From positions 1-64,000 of the forward strand of contig DEXK01000019.1 of NCBI GenBank assembly GCA_002364085.1: a stretch of DNA of 64,000 nucleotides, written 5' to 3'. The notes below the pieces were generated by a model. It was not told where the DNA came from, did no database searches, and saw only the letters and a program-made list of their open reading frames with translations. The stretch's first letter is position 1. Every line of letters starts with the position of its first letter. This DNA is from Balneolaceae bacterium UBA3186. Its GTDB lineage: Bacteria; Bacteroidota; Rhodothermia; Balneolales; Balneolaceae. Shown here piece after piece: positions 49,290 to 58,294 of this stretch. Both the position numbers and the translations under genes were made by a program.

Positions 49290-50314
49290 TTTATAAACCC
49301 TGATGCTTTATATATTTTTTCTATTATACTAACTACCTTCATTCCATCAAATGCTGTAGCTGTAGCCTCTCCTTTTCCATTTAATGTATCAACAACATTT
49401 TCTATTACATAATGATGGTTTGCTGCACTTCCCTTAAATGGTCCGTAATCATTTGGAGGATTTGTTTCGGGGAGTTCAGGCATCTGGTAGTTTTCTACAT
49501 GGCAGTATTCAATTTCATTCATGTACTGTCCACCAACTTTTACACTGCCTTTAGTCCCAATTACAGTAATACTGCTTTCCATATTTTGGTTCCAACAAGA
49601 GGTGGAATAATTTAGGCTTCCGATACCACCGTTTAAAAACTCAAACTGTGCAAAACCTGAATCATCAAAATCTTTTAAATTAGAATGAGTATAATTCTTT
49701 GTAAGTGCAAATGGGGTCTTTATGTCTCCAAAAACCCAATACATAATGTCAACGAAATGACTAAACTGAGTAAAAAGAGCACCTCCATCTAACTCTCTTG
49801 TTCCTCTCCAATTACTAGTTGAATAATATCTGTCGTCTCTATTCCAATAACAATTTGTTTGGACCATTAGAACATCACCGATAATTTTTTTATTAACTAT
49901 TTCTTTGAGCCACATTGACGGAGGGCTATATCTGTTTTGTTTAACTACGAAAACTCTGTTGCCTGTTTCCTCCATAGTTCTGATTACCATTTCACACTCT
50001 GAAGTTGAGAGCCCCATCGGTTTCTCAATAACAACATGATAACCAGCTTTTAAAAGCAAAATAGAATACTCTGTATGATATCCATTTGGTGTCGAGATAC
50101 AGACTACATCTGAAGCATTATTATCTTTTTCAATGAATTCATTTATAGAATTGTAAGTAATTACATCTAATCCAAGTTCATCTTTATTCTTTAATTGATT
50201 GCTATCTATATCTGTTACAGAGATCAAACTAGACCCCTCATATTCAGCAGATATCTTCGCATGTCTCATACCGATTCTACCTAAACCTATTACAGAAAAC
50301 CTCACTTTTTCCAT
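49286..50314 (-). CDS. Gfo/Idh/MocA oxidoreductase (WbpB/WlbA-like), set 1
   Basis: This 342-aa NAD-dependent oxidoreductase starts with a Rossmann fold (VIGLGRIGMRHAKIS) and shows the family EKPMG (VIEKPMGLSTSE), with QNRYSPPSMWLKE and FTQFSHFVDIMYWVFGD. WbpB/WlbA oxidise UDP-GlcNAcA at C3. A close paralogue lies at 62243 (set 2), sharing VVKQNR, the FWNR/YWNR stretch and the TQFSHF...YW block. It starts upstream of the 4-bp overlap with the acetyltransferase. Confidence 0.9.
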   Translation of the reverse strand: MEKVRFSVIGLGRIGMRHAKISAEYEGSSLISVTDIDSNQLKNKDELGLDVITYNSINEFIEKDNNASDVVCISTPNGYHTEYSILLLKAGYHVVIEKPMGLSTSECEMVIRTMEETGNRVFVVKQNRYSPPSMWLKEIVNKKIIGDVLMVQTNCYWNRDDRYYSTSNWRGTRELDGGALFTQFSHFVDIMYWVFGDIKTPFALTKNYTHSNLKDFDDSGFAQFEFLNGGIGSLNYSTSCWNQNMESSITVIGTKGSVKVGGQYMNEIEYCHVENYQMPELPETNPPNDYGPFKGSAANHHYVIENVVDTLNGKGEATATAFDGMKVVSIIEKIYKASGFIK

Positions 50315-50353
50315 ACTCTTTTCAACACCTCAAATAAATAATTATTTTCTCTT

Positions 50354-51526
50354 TTAGTCTTTTCCGAAAAGGTCTCTTGTATACACTTTTTCAGAAACAT
50401 CTTCAATTTGTTCAATCATCCTATTTGCAACAATTACATCGGATATTTCTTTGAACTCATTTAAATCTTTGATCACTTTAGAATGATAAAATTCTTCTTG
50501 ATCCAAAAATGGTTCAAAAACTATTACTTCGATCCCTTTGGCTTTTATGCGCTTCATGATTCCCTGTATAGCACTAGCTCTGAAATTATCAGAACCTTGC
50601 TTCATTACCAATCTGTAAATTCCAACTATTTTAGGGTTTAGTTTTATTATCTGATTAGCTATAAAGTCTTTCCTGGTAGTATTTGCATCTACAATAGCTC
50701 TTATTAGGTTGTTTGGTACGTCCTGAAAATTTGCTAATAATTGCTTTGTGTCTTTGGGTAAACAATACCCACCATAGCCAAAAGATGGGTTGTTATAATG
50801 ATCTCCAATTCTTGGATCTAACCCAACCCCTTTTATCACCTGCTCTGTGTTTAAACCATGAGTTTCTGAATATGAGTCCAACTCATTAAAATAAGCGACT
50901 CTCATAGCAAGGTAAGTATTTGAAAATAATTTAATAGCTTCAGCTTCTGTAGAATCAGTAAATAAAACAGGGATTTCTGTTGAAGGTGCTTCAGCACCTT
51001 CAACCAAAAGATTAGCAAACAGCCTTGCTCTTTCTGATCTTTCACCAACTACAATCCTGGATGGATACAAATTATCATATAGAGCCTTACCTTCTCTTAA
51101 AAATTCGGGTGAAAAAATTATATTGGAAGTATTAAACTTTTCTTTGGCCTTTTTTACATATCCCACAGGAACAGTCGATTTAATAATCATAACTGCTTTA
51201 GGATTAATGGATAGCACTTGTTCAATTACAGATTCTACAGAACTAGTATCAAAATGGTTGGTTTCCGGGTCGTAATTAGTCGGGGTAGCAATTATAACAA
51301 TTTCAGCATCTTTAAAAGCCTTAGCACTATTGGTAGTTGCAAAAAGATTAAGATCCATTTCAGCTAAAAAAGATTCAATTTCAGGATCGTTTATTGGTGA
51401 TTTTCGGTCATTTATGAGGTCTACTTTTTCAGAAACTATATCTAAAGCTATTACTTTATGGTTTTGAGACAATAAAATAGCCAAAGATAAACCTACATAA
51501 CCAGTACCTGCGACTGCAATATCCAT
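50354..51526 (-). CDS. ugd: UDP-glucose 6-dehydrogenase
   Basis: This 390-aa NAD-dependent dehydrogenase is the short E. coli-like form. It has GTGYVGLSLAILL at the N-terminus, ESTVPVGY read as KSTVPVGYVKK, and the catalytic cysteine in FGYGGYCLPKDTKQL. It should oxidise UDP-glucose to UDP-glucuronate in two steps. It directly follows WbpA in the operon, so two distinct UDP-sugar dehydrogenases lie side by side. The substrate assignment rests on similarity to the short Ugd type. Confidence 0.88.
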   Translation of the reverse strand: MDIAVAGTGYVGLSLAILLSQNHKVIALDIVSEKVDLINDRKSPINDPEIESFLAEMDLNLFATTNSAKAFKDAEIVIIATPTNYDPETNHFDTSSVESVIEQVLSINPKAVMIIKSTVPVGYVKKAKEKFNTSNIIFSPEFLREGKALYDNLYPSRIVVGERSERARLFANLLVEGAEAPSTEIPVLFTDSTEAEAIKLFSNTYLAMRVAYFNELDSYSETHGLNTEQVIKGVGLDPRIGDHYNNPSFGYGGYCLPKDTKQLLANFQDVPNNLIRAIVDANTTRKDFIANQIIKLNPKIVGIYRLVMKQGSDNFRASAIQGIMKRIKAKGIEVIVFEPFLDQEEFYHSKVIKDLNEFKEISDVIVANRMIEQIEDVSEKVYTRDLFGKD

Positions 51527-52855
51527 TTAGGCTTTAAATATGTGATTTTCTTTATTTGATTTGTAGTCTTTCATAGCATTTCTAGTATCGATAATACAGT
51601 TTGACCAATCTCCCAGTTTATGATAGTCAACATCTGAATGATTCGTAGATATTATTACTGCATCATACGAACTTATAATTTCTTCTTTCCATTCTATTGA
51701 ATTTAAACCAGTCCAATCAGCATGTTCTCTTGTAGGAGTAATCACAGGGACATAACTATCATAAAATGATATATCTGCACCAAGATCATTAAGTATATCA
51801 AAAAGCTTAAAAGTAGGTGATTCACGCATATCATCCACATTTGGCTTGTATGCTAAACCAATTATTAAAATTTTAGATCCATTAATTGATTTTCTGTGTT
51901 TATTCAATGCCTTCATTGTCTGATCAATCACATAAGCAGGCATATTGGTATTTATTTCGCCTGCAAGCTCAATAAATCTTGTATGTTGTTCATACTCCCT
52001 TGCTTTCCAAGTCAAATAGAAGGGGTCAATTGGTATACAGTGACCGCCAAGCCCTGGGCCTGGGGTAAACTTCATAAATCCAAAAGGTTTTGTTGCAGCT
52101 GCTTCTAGTACCTCATGAACATCAATCCCCATAGAATGGTAAACGACCTTTAGTTCATTAACTAGTGCAATATTAACCGATCTAAAAATATTCTCAGTCA
52201 GCTTTACAGCTTCAGCAGTTTTTGTATTCTGAACAGGCACGGTTTTAACAATCGCTGTATCATATAATGCTAAAGCTAGTTTAAGAGCTTCACCACCATC
52301 ACCACCTACAACTTTAGGTATTTTTGCAGTATTAAAATCTGGATTACCGGGATCTTCTCTTTCTGGGCTATAAGCTACATAAAAGTCTTCGCCAGACTTG
52401 AGACCTGACAATTCCTCTAATAAAGGTGTTATCAGCTCTTCAGTTGTAAGAGGATATGTAGTGGATTCTAAAATTACTAATTGGCCTTTTCTAAGATACC
52501 TTCCTACTGTTTTAGTAGTTTCAACAACATAACTCATGTCTGGTTCCCGGTGATGATCAAGCGGGGTTGGAACACACATTAATATTGCATCTGCTTCAGG
52601 TAATCTCGAAAAGTCTGTAGTTGATTCACAAATCGTACTTTTTGAAAGCTTTTCCATCATATCTTTTCCAAGATGTTTGATATATGGAACCCCTTCATTT
52701 AGGTTATTCACTTTGTTTTCATCGATATCAAAACCAATTGTTGGCATTCCCTCATTAAAAAATGTCCACATGAGGGGTAGACCAACGTAGCCCAAACCAA
52801 CTATTCCAATTTTATATTTTTTAGTTTGGACTTTATCCAGTAATTCTTCGATCAT
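51527..52855 (-). CDS. wbpA: UDP-N-acetylglucosamine 6-dehydrogenase (WbpA-like)
   Basis: This 442-aa nucleotide-sugar dehydrogenase has GLGYVGLPLMWTF at the N-terminus, ESTTYPLTTEE, and the catalytic cysteine in GPGLGGHCIPIDPFYL, a WbpA/WbpO-type variant. The length and GHCIPIDP motif favour UDP-GlcNAc over UDP-glucose. The product, UDP-GlcNAcA, is the substrate of the WbpB/D/E sets. It shares one base with the CapD-like gene upstream. Confidence 0.88.
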   Translation of the reverse strand: MIEELLDKVQTKKYKIGIVGLGYVGLPLMWTFFNEGMPTIGFDIDENKVNNLNEGVPYIKHLGKDMMEKLSKSTICESTTDFSRLPEADAILMCVPTPLDHHREPDMSYVVETTKTVGRYLRKGQLVILESTTYPLTTEELITPLLEELSGLKSGEDFYVAYSPEREDPGNPDFNTAKIPKVVGGDGGEALKLALALYDTAIVKTVPVQNTKTAEAVKLTENIFRSVNIALVNELKVVYHSMGIDVHEVLEAAATKPFGFMKFTPGPGLGGHCIPIDPFYLTWKAREYEQHTRFIELAGEINTNMPAYVIDQTMKALNKHRKSINGSKILIIGLAYKPNVDDMRESPTFKLFDILNDLGADISFYDSYVPVITPTREHADWTGLNSIEWKEEIISSYDAVIISTNHSDVDYHKLGDWSNCIIDTRNAMKDYKSNKENHIFKA

Positions 52856-54744
52856 TATAAAATAGTTTCCTTAAATTTTTTGTTAGTAATATTTATTTCT
52901 TCATCATTTTTGTGATATGAAGGTACAAGCTCTTTAATTTTCTCCCTTATCATTCTCCCATTCCCAGACTTTGCAACAATAAACAAATTGTCTAGCTTTT
53001 CGTGTAAATTTTCTGGTAAGCCACTATTGTTTGCAACCATAATTTTCTCAAACTGAGTCATTGAAGTACCTTCTTCGGCTGTTAGTAGCTCTTCAAATAG
53101 TTTTTCGCCATCTCTTATCCCTGAAAATTGTATCTTTATGTCTTTATCAGGCTCTAACCCTGAAAGTTTTATAAGTTCTCGAGCCATATCAACAATCTTC
53201 ATAGGTTCCCCCATATCAAGTACGAATACTGCACCGTTTCTATCTAATGCCCCAGCTTGCAACACCAGCTGTGATGCTTCAGGAATAGTCATAAAATACC
53301 GAACCATCTCCGGGTGTGTAACTGTAACAGGCCCCCCCATTCTGATTTGCTCTTTAAAAATAGGAATAACAGAACCCCGGCTCCCTAGTACATTCCCAAA
53401 TCTAACCGAGACAAATTTTTGACCTTCTTTCGATAACTTAGCCCCTTGTTGGACTACATACTCAGAGATTCTTTTAGAAGCTCCCATAACTGAAGTAGGG
53501 TTTACCGCTTTATCAGTTGATATATTTACAAAATGCTTAACTTTAAAGTCTAATGAAAGATTTACCAGATTTCTAGTACCGCCTACATTATTAAAAATTG
53601 CTTGAGATGGATTCTCTTCCATAAGAGGTACATGTTTATGGGCAGCAGCATGGAATATAACATCGGGCTGAGTTGTCTCAAAAATTTGTGCTAGAGTATT
53701 ATAATCACGTACATCACAAATTTTTACTTTTACTTCAATTTCCGGGAAATCTTTTCGCATATTTCTTTGAATATTATATACACTATTCTCTCCCCTTCCC
53801 AATAAAATAATTAATTTAGGACTGAATTTCGCAACCTGTCTTACTATTTCAGAACCTATTGAACCTCCGGCCCCGGTAACCATAACCACTCTATCCTTAA
53901 GATATATTTTTATCTTATTCGTATTTAATGATACAGGGGCTCTTCTCAGCAAGTCCTCTACATCTACTTTTCTAATCTGATCTATTTCAACCTTACCTTT
54001 AATTAAATCATACAATCCGGGTATAATTCTGTACTGGAGGTTACTAGATCTGGCAAGTTCTACTAATCTTTTGATAACATCTCCTGCAACAGAAGGTATA
54101 GCAATTATTAATTCGTCGACCGAATATTTCCTTGCGATTTCAGACATTTGAGATGTTCGCCCAACTACAGGAATCCCCATTATATTTTGGCCCCAGTTGA
54201 TAATAGCATCATCAAGAAAAGCAACTGGCAAATATCCAGACCTTGGATTTCTAATCATTTCACGGGCAATCATTGCCCCGGCATTCCCAGCCCCAGCAAT
54301 TAGAATTCTTTTTTGTTTTACTTCCCCCTTCTTTTTGAAAAAATCTTCATTGAAAATAACCCGAACCGTTATTCTTAATGCTCCTAAAACTAACACTGAA
54401 AGTAGCCCCTCGATTAAAGGAACAGACAAGGGAATAAAAAGCCCTTCAATACCAATCATTGCAACGATTAAGTATATAGTGCTGTATAATGTTATTGAGC
54501 TTGACAATATGAAAATCTCTTTTGTACTAGAGAATTGCCATGATCTTTTTGTTTGGTTCAAAAAATAGACAAAAAGTATTTTTACAGGTATAGTAAAAAA
54601 AACTATCAACACTATATCGGATTGATAATCAAAAACATTATTTTCAATCCTTAACCAATAGGCAAGAAAAGGCATAACTGACCACAGAAGAACATCAGCA
54701 GTAAATTTAAGAAACTGCCTATACTTTAGTAAAACTGACACCAT
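52855..54744 (-). CDS. Membrane-bound UDP-sugar 4,6-dehydratase (PglF/WbpM/CapD type)
   Basis: This 629-aa protein has four N-terminal membrane helices (residues 10-130), a CoA-binding-like Rossmann domain (ILIAGAGNAGAMIAREM), and a C-terminal SDR dehydratase domain (VTGAGGSIGSEIVRQVAKF). The catalytic region reads STDKAVNPTSVMGASKR, with Met in place of the usual Tyr, typical of PglF/WbpM. It makes UDP-4-keto-6-deoxy-GlcNAc. Together with the PglE/D/C-like genes at 55914-58283 it supports bacillosamine synthesis. The gene before it is 69 bp away, the largest gap in the operon. Confidence 0.9.
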   Translation of the reverse strand: MVSVLLKYRQFLKFTADVLLWSVMPFLAYWLRIENNVFDYQSDIVLIVFFTIPVKILFVYFLNQTKRSWQFSSTKEIFILSSSITLYSTIYLIVAMIGIEGLFIPLSVPLIEGLLSVLVLGALRITVRVIFNEDFFKKKGEVKQKRILIAGAGNAGAMIAREMIRNPRSGYLPVAFLDDAIINWGQNIMGIPVVGRTSQMSEIARKYSVDELIIAIPSVAGDVIKRLVELARSSNLQYRIIPGLYDLIKGKVEIDQIRKVDVEDLLRRAPVSLNTNKIKIYLKDRVVMVTGAGGSIGSEIVRQVAKFSPKLIILLGRGENSVYNIQRNMRKDFPEIEVKVKICDVRDYNTLAQIFETTQPDVIFHAAAHKHVPLMEENPSQAIFNNVGGTRNLVNLSLDFKVKHFVNISTDKAVNPTSVMGASKRISEYVVQQGAKLSKEGQKFVSVRFGNVLGSRGSVIPIFKEQIRMGGPVTVTHPEMVRYFMTIPEASQLVLQAGALDRNGAVFVLDMGEPMKIVDMARELIKLSGLEPDKDIKIQFSGIRDGEKLFEELLTAEEGTSMTQFEKIMVANNSGLPENLHEKLDNLFIVAKSGNGRMIREKIKELVPSYHKNDEEINITNKKFKETIL

Positions 54745-54813
54745 AATTCCAATTGTTTTAAGGTGTAAAATATACCGCCTATTATGCTTTCATCAAAACA
54801 TATTCTTTTTAAG

Positions 54814-55908
54814 TCAATTTAAATTATACTCCGAAATAATTATTTCTATAATTCTTTTAGCGGCTTGACCATCCCATAGGTGTGGAATCCTACCTTCTTT
54901 CCATTCTCCTTTTTTAAGCTTCTCTATAGCTGGTTTAATCCTTTTAGGATCAGTTCCTAATAATTCGTTTGTACCTATAGTTACAGTTTCGGGTCTTTCA
55001 GTAGAATCTCTCAAAGTAATACAAGGAACCCCCATAACAGTTGTTTCTTCGGTAATACCACCGGAATCCGTAATTACTAAATAAGAGTTTTCAACTAAAT
55101 AATTAAACTCCAAATAACTCAAAGGATCCGTATAAATCAATCTATCGTCTACTATGTTTAGATCTATTAGATTTTTTTTTGTTCTGGGATGTACAGGAAA
55201 AACGATTTTTAGATTATCAGTTGAATTAATTATTTCAAAAATTATTCGTTTAAGTTGTATTTCCTGATCTACATTTGAAGGTCTATGTAGTGTCATTACT
55301 ATATATTCCCTCTTTTGGAGTTTATCAAGATACCAAATTAAAGGTGCTTTGAATCTATGTCTATTTTTTAGCAGAGTATCTATCATTGTATTGCCTACAA
55401 AAAAGATATTCTTTTTGTCAATCCCGGATTTAAGCAAATTATTATTAGCTATTTCAGACGTAGTAAAAAAATAGTTAGTAATACTATCTGTCACAATCCT
55501 ATTTACTTCTTCAGGCATATTCATATCTCCCGATCTTATACCACCTTCAACATGTGCGACTTTAACTCCATTTTTCCTAGCTACAATTGAACATGCCATA
55601 GTCGAATTTACATCACCAACAACTAAACATAAATCAGGCTTATTTGCCAACGCTTTTTCATATCCAATCATTATTGCAGCTGTCTGCTCAGACTGAGTTC
55701 CACCTCCTGCATTCAGATTCAAATCCGGATCAGGGATATTTAATTCCTTAAAAAAACTTTCTGACATATTTTTATCATAGTGTTGCCCAGTATGAACAAG
55801 TCTATAATTAATATCTATCCCTGATTTCTTGAACTTTTTAATAGATTCAATAATTGGTGCAATCTTCATGAAATTTGGTCTTGCACCTGCAATTAGGTCA
55901 ATTAGCAT
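54814..55908 (-). CDS. UDP-N-acetylglucosamine 2-epimerase (WecB/WbpI-like), copy 1
   Basis: This 364-aa GT-B-fold epimerase has AGARPNFMKIAPII at the N-terminus, VVGDVNSTMACS, VEGGIRSGDMNMPEEVNRI and ITDSGGITEETTVMGVP. It inverts C2 of UDP-GlcNAc or a derived uronic acid. A second copy, cut by the window edge, is at 63265. The IRSGDMNMPEE stretch differs from the LRSYNLEMPEE of the second, so the two may act on different sugars (for example UDP-GlcNAc and UDP-GlcNAc3NAcA). Confidence 0.9.
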   Translation of the reverse strand: MLIDLIAGARPNFMKIAPIIESIKKFKKSGIDINYRLVHTGQHYDKNMSESFFKELNIPDPDLNLNAGGGTQSEQTAAIMIGYEKALANKPDLCLVVGDVNSTMACSIVARKNGVKVAHVEGGIRSGDMNMPEEVNRIVTDSITNYFFTTSEIANNNLLKSGIDKKNIFFVGNTMIDTLLKNRHRFKAPLIWYLDKLQKREYIVMTLHRPSNVDQEIQLKRIIFEIINSTDNLKIVFPVHPRTKKNLIDLNIVDDRLIYTDPLSYLEFNYLVENSYLVITDSGGITEETTVMGVPCITLRDSTERPETVTIGTNELLGTDPKRIKPAIEKLKKGEWKEGRIPHLWDGQAAKRIIEIIISEYNLN

Positions 55909-55913
55909 ATCTT

Positions 55914-57101
55914 TTATTTAATTACAGATTTTATTATTTCAATGACTCTTTTTTGTGAAGCTTTCTCCATGTTACTTCCACTTGGCAAGCACAAACCTTT
56001 TTCAAACAACCAATCAGAAACTTTATTAGAATAATGAGGAAAGTTTTTAAACACAGGCTGTAGATGCATTGGTTTCCAAAGAGGGCGGGATTCAATATTA
56101 TTCCGTTCTAATTCCAATCTGATATCTTCTCTGGAAACCCCATCACACTCTTTACTGTCTATTATTATTGTAGTCAGCCATCTATTACTAAAGTAATTTT
56201 CCGGCTCTTTCAAAAAATAAATATTAGTCGTAGAATTATTTATAATTTTAGGGACTCCTGTGTTATTGCTAACTTCTAGCCAAGTTTTTCCAAGTTCATT
56301 GAAATATAGTTGGTGGATTTCCCTTCTTCTATTGATTCTTTCATCTAATACTTTCATCTGTCCCCTGCCTATACCTGCAAGTATGTTACTCATTCTATAG
56401 TTGTAACCAATAGCTGAATGCTGATAGTGGGGTGCTTCATCTCTTGCCTGAGTAGCCAGAAATCTTGCCTTTTCAATTAATTCTGTTTCATTACTTAGAA
56501 TAGCGCCTCCACCTGACGTGGTAATGATTTTATTCCCATTAAAAGACAATACACTCAACTTCCCAAATGAGCCGCATTTTCTATTGTTTATATAAGATCC
56601 TAAAGCTTCTGCGGCATCTTCTATAATCGGAATATTGTATTTATTAGATATTCCGATTATTTGATCCATTTTTGCAGGCATACCATATAGGTGAACTACT
56701 ATCATGGCTTTAGGTTTTTTTCCTTTTTCTATCCGATTCTTGATTACCTGTTCGAGTAACTCAGGGTCAATATTCCATGTATCCAACTCACTATCTACAA
56801 ATATTGGTGTTGCTTTCTGATAGCAAATTGGATTTGCAGACGCAGAAAATGTAAATGATTGACAGATAACTTCATCTTCTTCTTTTATACCTAATAAAAT
56901 CAAAGCCAAATGTATGGCCGCTGTACCACTAGCAAGTGCTCCAGCACTCTTAATTCCAACGTATTCTGTCAAATCTTTCTCGAAACCATTTACATTGGGT
57001 CCGAGTGGCGCTACCCAATTAGTATCGAATGCTTCTTGAACAAAATCACTTTCATGTCCTCCCATATGTGGAGATGAGAGCCATATTCGTTTATTTTCCA
57101 T
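55914..57101 (-). CDS. DegT/DnrJ/EryC1 aminotransferase (PglE-like)
   Basis: This 395-aa PLP enzyme starts IWLSSPHMGGHESDFVQEAF, a PglE/LegC-type signature, with the lysine in SFNGNKIITTSGGGAI and EDAAEALGS. It should aminate UDP-4-keto-6-deoxy-GlcNAc. The gene overlaps the acetyltransferase (PglD-like) by 11 bp and lies behind the PglC/PglD pair. Together with the PglF-like dehydratase, these four make a bacillosamine set. It is distinct from the WbpE-like enzymes at 47469 and 60688. Confidence 0.9.
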   Translation of the reverse strand: MENKRIWLSSPHMGGHESDFVQEAFDTNWVAPLGPNVNGFEKDLTEYVGIKSAGALASGTAAIHLALILLGIKEEDEVICQSFTFSASANPICYQKATPIFVDSELDTWNIDPELLEQVIKNRIEKGKKPKAMIVVHLYGMPAKMDQIIGISNKYNIPIIEDAAEALGSYINNRKCGSFGKLSVLSFNGNKIITTSGGGAILSNETELIEKARFLATQARDEAPHYQHSAIGYNYRMSNILAGIGRGQMKVLDERINRRREIHQLYFNELGKTWLEVSNNTGVPKIINNSTTNIYFLKEPENYFSNRWLTTIIIDSKECDGVSREDIRLELERNNIESRPLWKPMHLQPVFKNFPHYSNKVSDWLFEKGLCLPSGSNMEKASQKRVIEIIKSVIK

Positions 57102-57687
57102 ATTTAACCTTTGCTGGAATTCCCATTACTATAGTTTCATTTTCAACATCACTTAAAACAACAGATCCAGCTCCAATTGTGGACCAAGAACCAATTCTTA
57201 CTTCCGGTATTACAGAAGCTCCTATACCAATAAAAGATCCTTCAAGAACTTTTATACCTCCTGCAAGACTGCAATTAGGCGCTACATGCACAAAATCACC
57301 AATTTCAACATCATGGTCTATACATGCTCCTGTATTAATAATACAGTGTTTACCAATCCTAACTCCCGGTTGAATTATACAACCCGCCATTATAACAGAA
57401 CCATCTCCAATCACAACATCCTTTGAAATAATAGCTTTAGGATGAATTAAAGTTGCCCATTCTAAATTATTATACTCTTTATCAAAACGGTATCTTACCC
57501 TGTTGTTTCCAATTCCTATTATTGCTTTTTCGCTTTTTGAATTATTTATCTTTGATATTACTGAGATTTCATTAAATAGCTCTCTCTGCTCAAATTTATT
57601 ATCAAATACCGATTTAAATTTAATATTTAAAAGATCGGCTATATCCAGTATTACTTTAGAATGTCCTCCAGCTCCTATTAGGATCAT
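57091..57687 (-). CDS. Sugar O/N-acetyltransferase (PglD-like)
   Basis: This 198-aa protein has the PglD layout. An N-terminal nucleotide-binding domain (MILIGAGGHSKVILDIADLL) is followed by a left-handed beta-helix (VVIGDGSVIMAGCIIQPGVR, HCIINTGACIDHDVEIGDF with the catalytic His-type Asp-His). It should acetylate the 4-amino group of UDP-bacillosamine. It overlaps PglC by 4 bp and PglE by 11 bp. Confidence 0.9.
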   Translation of the reverse strand: MILIGAGGHSKVILDIADLLNIKFKSVFDNKFEQRELFNEISVISKINNSKSEKAIIGIGNNRVRYRFDKEYNNLEWATLIHPKAIISKDVVIGDGSVIMAGCIIQPGVRIGKHCIINTGACIDHDVEIGDFVHVAPNCSLAGGIKVLEGSFIGIGASVIPEVRIGSWSTIGAGSVVLSDVENETIVMGIPAKVKYGK

Positions 57688-58283
57688 TTTTCATTATTTC
57701 CTTTAAAAGATGTCATTGTAGCTTCTCCTGCAGCTGAAATTCCCTCTCTTTTTAATACCTTTAAAAAGGTTATTAATAAGATTTTAATATCCATTCCTAA
57801 GCTATAGTTATCAACATACCACACATCTAGTTCAAATTTCTTTTCCCAATTAATTGTATTTCTTCCATTTATCTGAGCCCAACCGGTTATCCCCGGCTTA
57901 ACTTCGTGTCTCCTTCTTTGAAATTTATTATAAAGATCTAAGTAATCCATTAATAATGGTCTGGGTCCTACCAAACTCATGTCTCCTTTAAGTACATTTA
58001 TAAGTGATGGCAATTCGTCTATACTAGTTTTTCTTAGAAAATTGCCAAAATGGGTAATTCTCTGTGAATCAGAAAGGAGATTTCCTTTTTTATCTTTTTC
58101 AAAAGACATTGTTCTGAACTTCAGGAAAATAAAAGGGTGACCATTTAATCCCGGTCTCTCTTGTTTAAACAAAATCGGAAACCCATGATAATAAATCTGT
58201 AATACTGCTACTATTAAGTAGATAGGAGAAAATATTATTATCCCAAAAAATGATACAACTATATCTAGTATTCTTTTTAGCAA
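57684..58283 (-). CDS. Initiating sugar-1-phosphate transferase (PglC-like)
   Basis: This 199-aa monotopic membrane transferase has one N-terminal reentrant helix (VVSFFGIIIFSPIYLIVAVLQIYYHG) and the family core KFRTMSFEKDKKGN, RKTSIDELPSLINVLKGDMS, and VGPRPLLMDYL, plus a WAQINGRNTINW end. It transfers a phospho-sugar to undecaprenyl phosphate, starting the repeat unit. The short PglC form (no extra N-terminal domain) fits a UDP-diNAcBac donor. It lies 11 bp downstream of the LhgO-like gene. Confidence 0.92.
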   Translation of the reverse strand: MLKRILDIVVSFFGIIIFSPIYLIVAVLQIYYHGFPILFKQERPGLNGHPFIFLKFRTMSFEKDKKGNLLSDSQRITHFGNFLRKTSIDELPSLINVLKGDMSLVGPRPLLMDYLDLYNKFQRRRHEVKPGITGWAQINGRNTINWEKKFELDVWYVDNYSLGMDIKILLITFLKVLKREGISAAGEATMTSFKGNNEK

Positions 58284-58294
58284 ATTAACCTAAT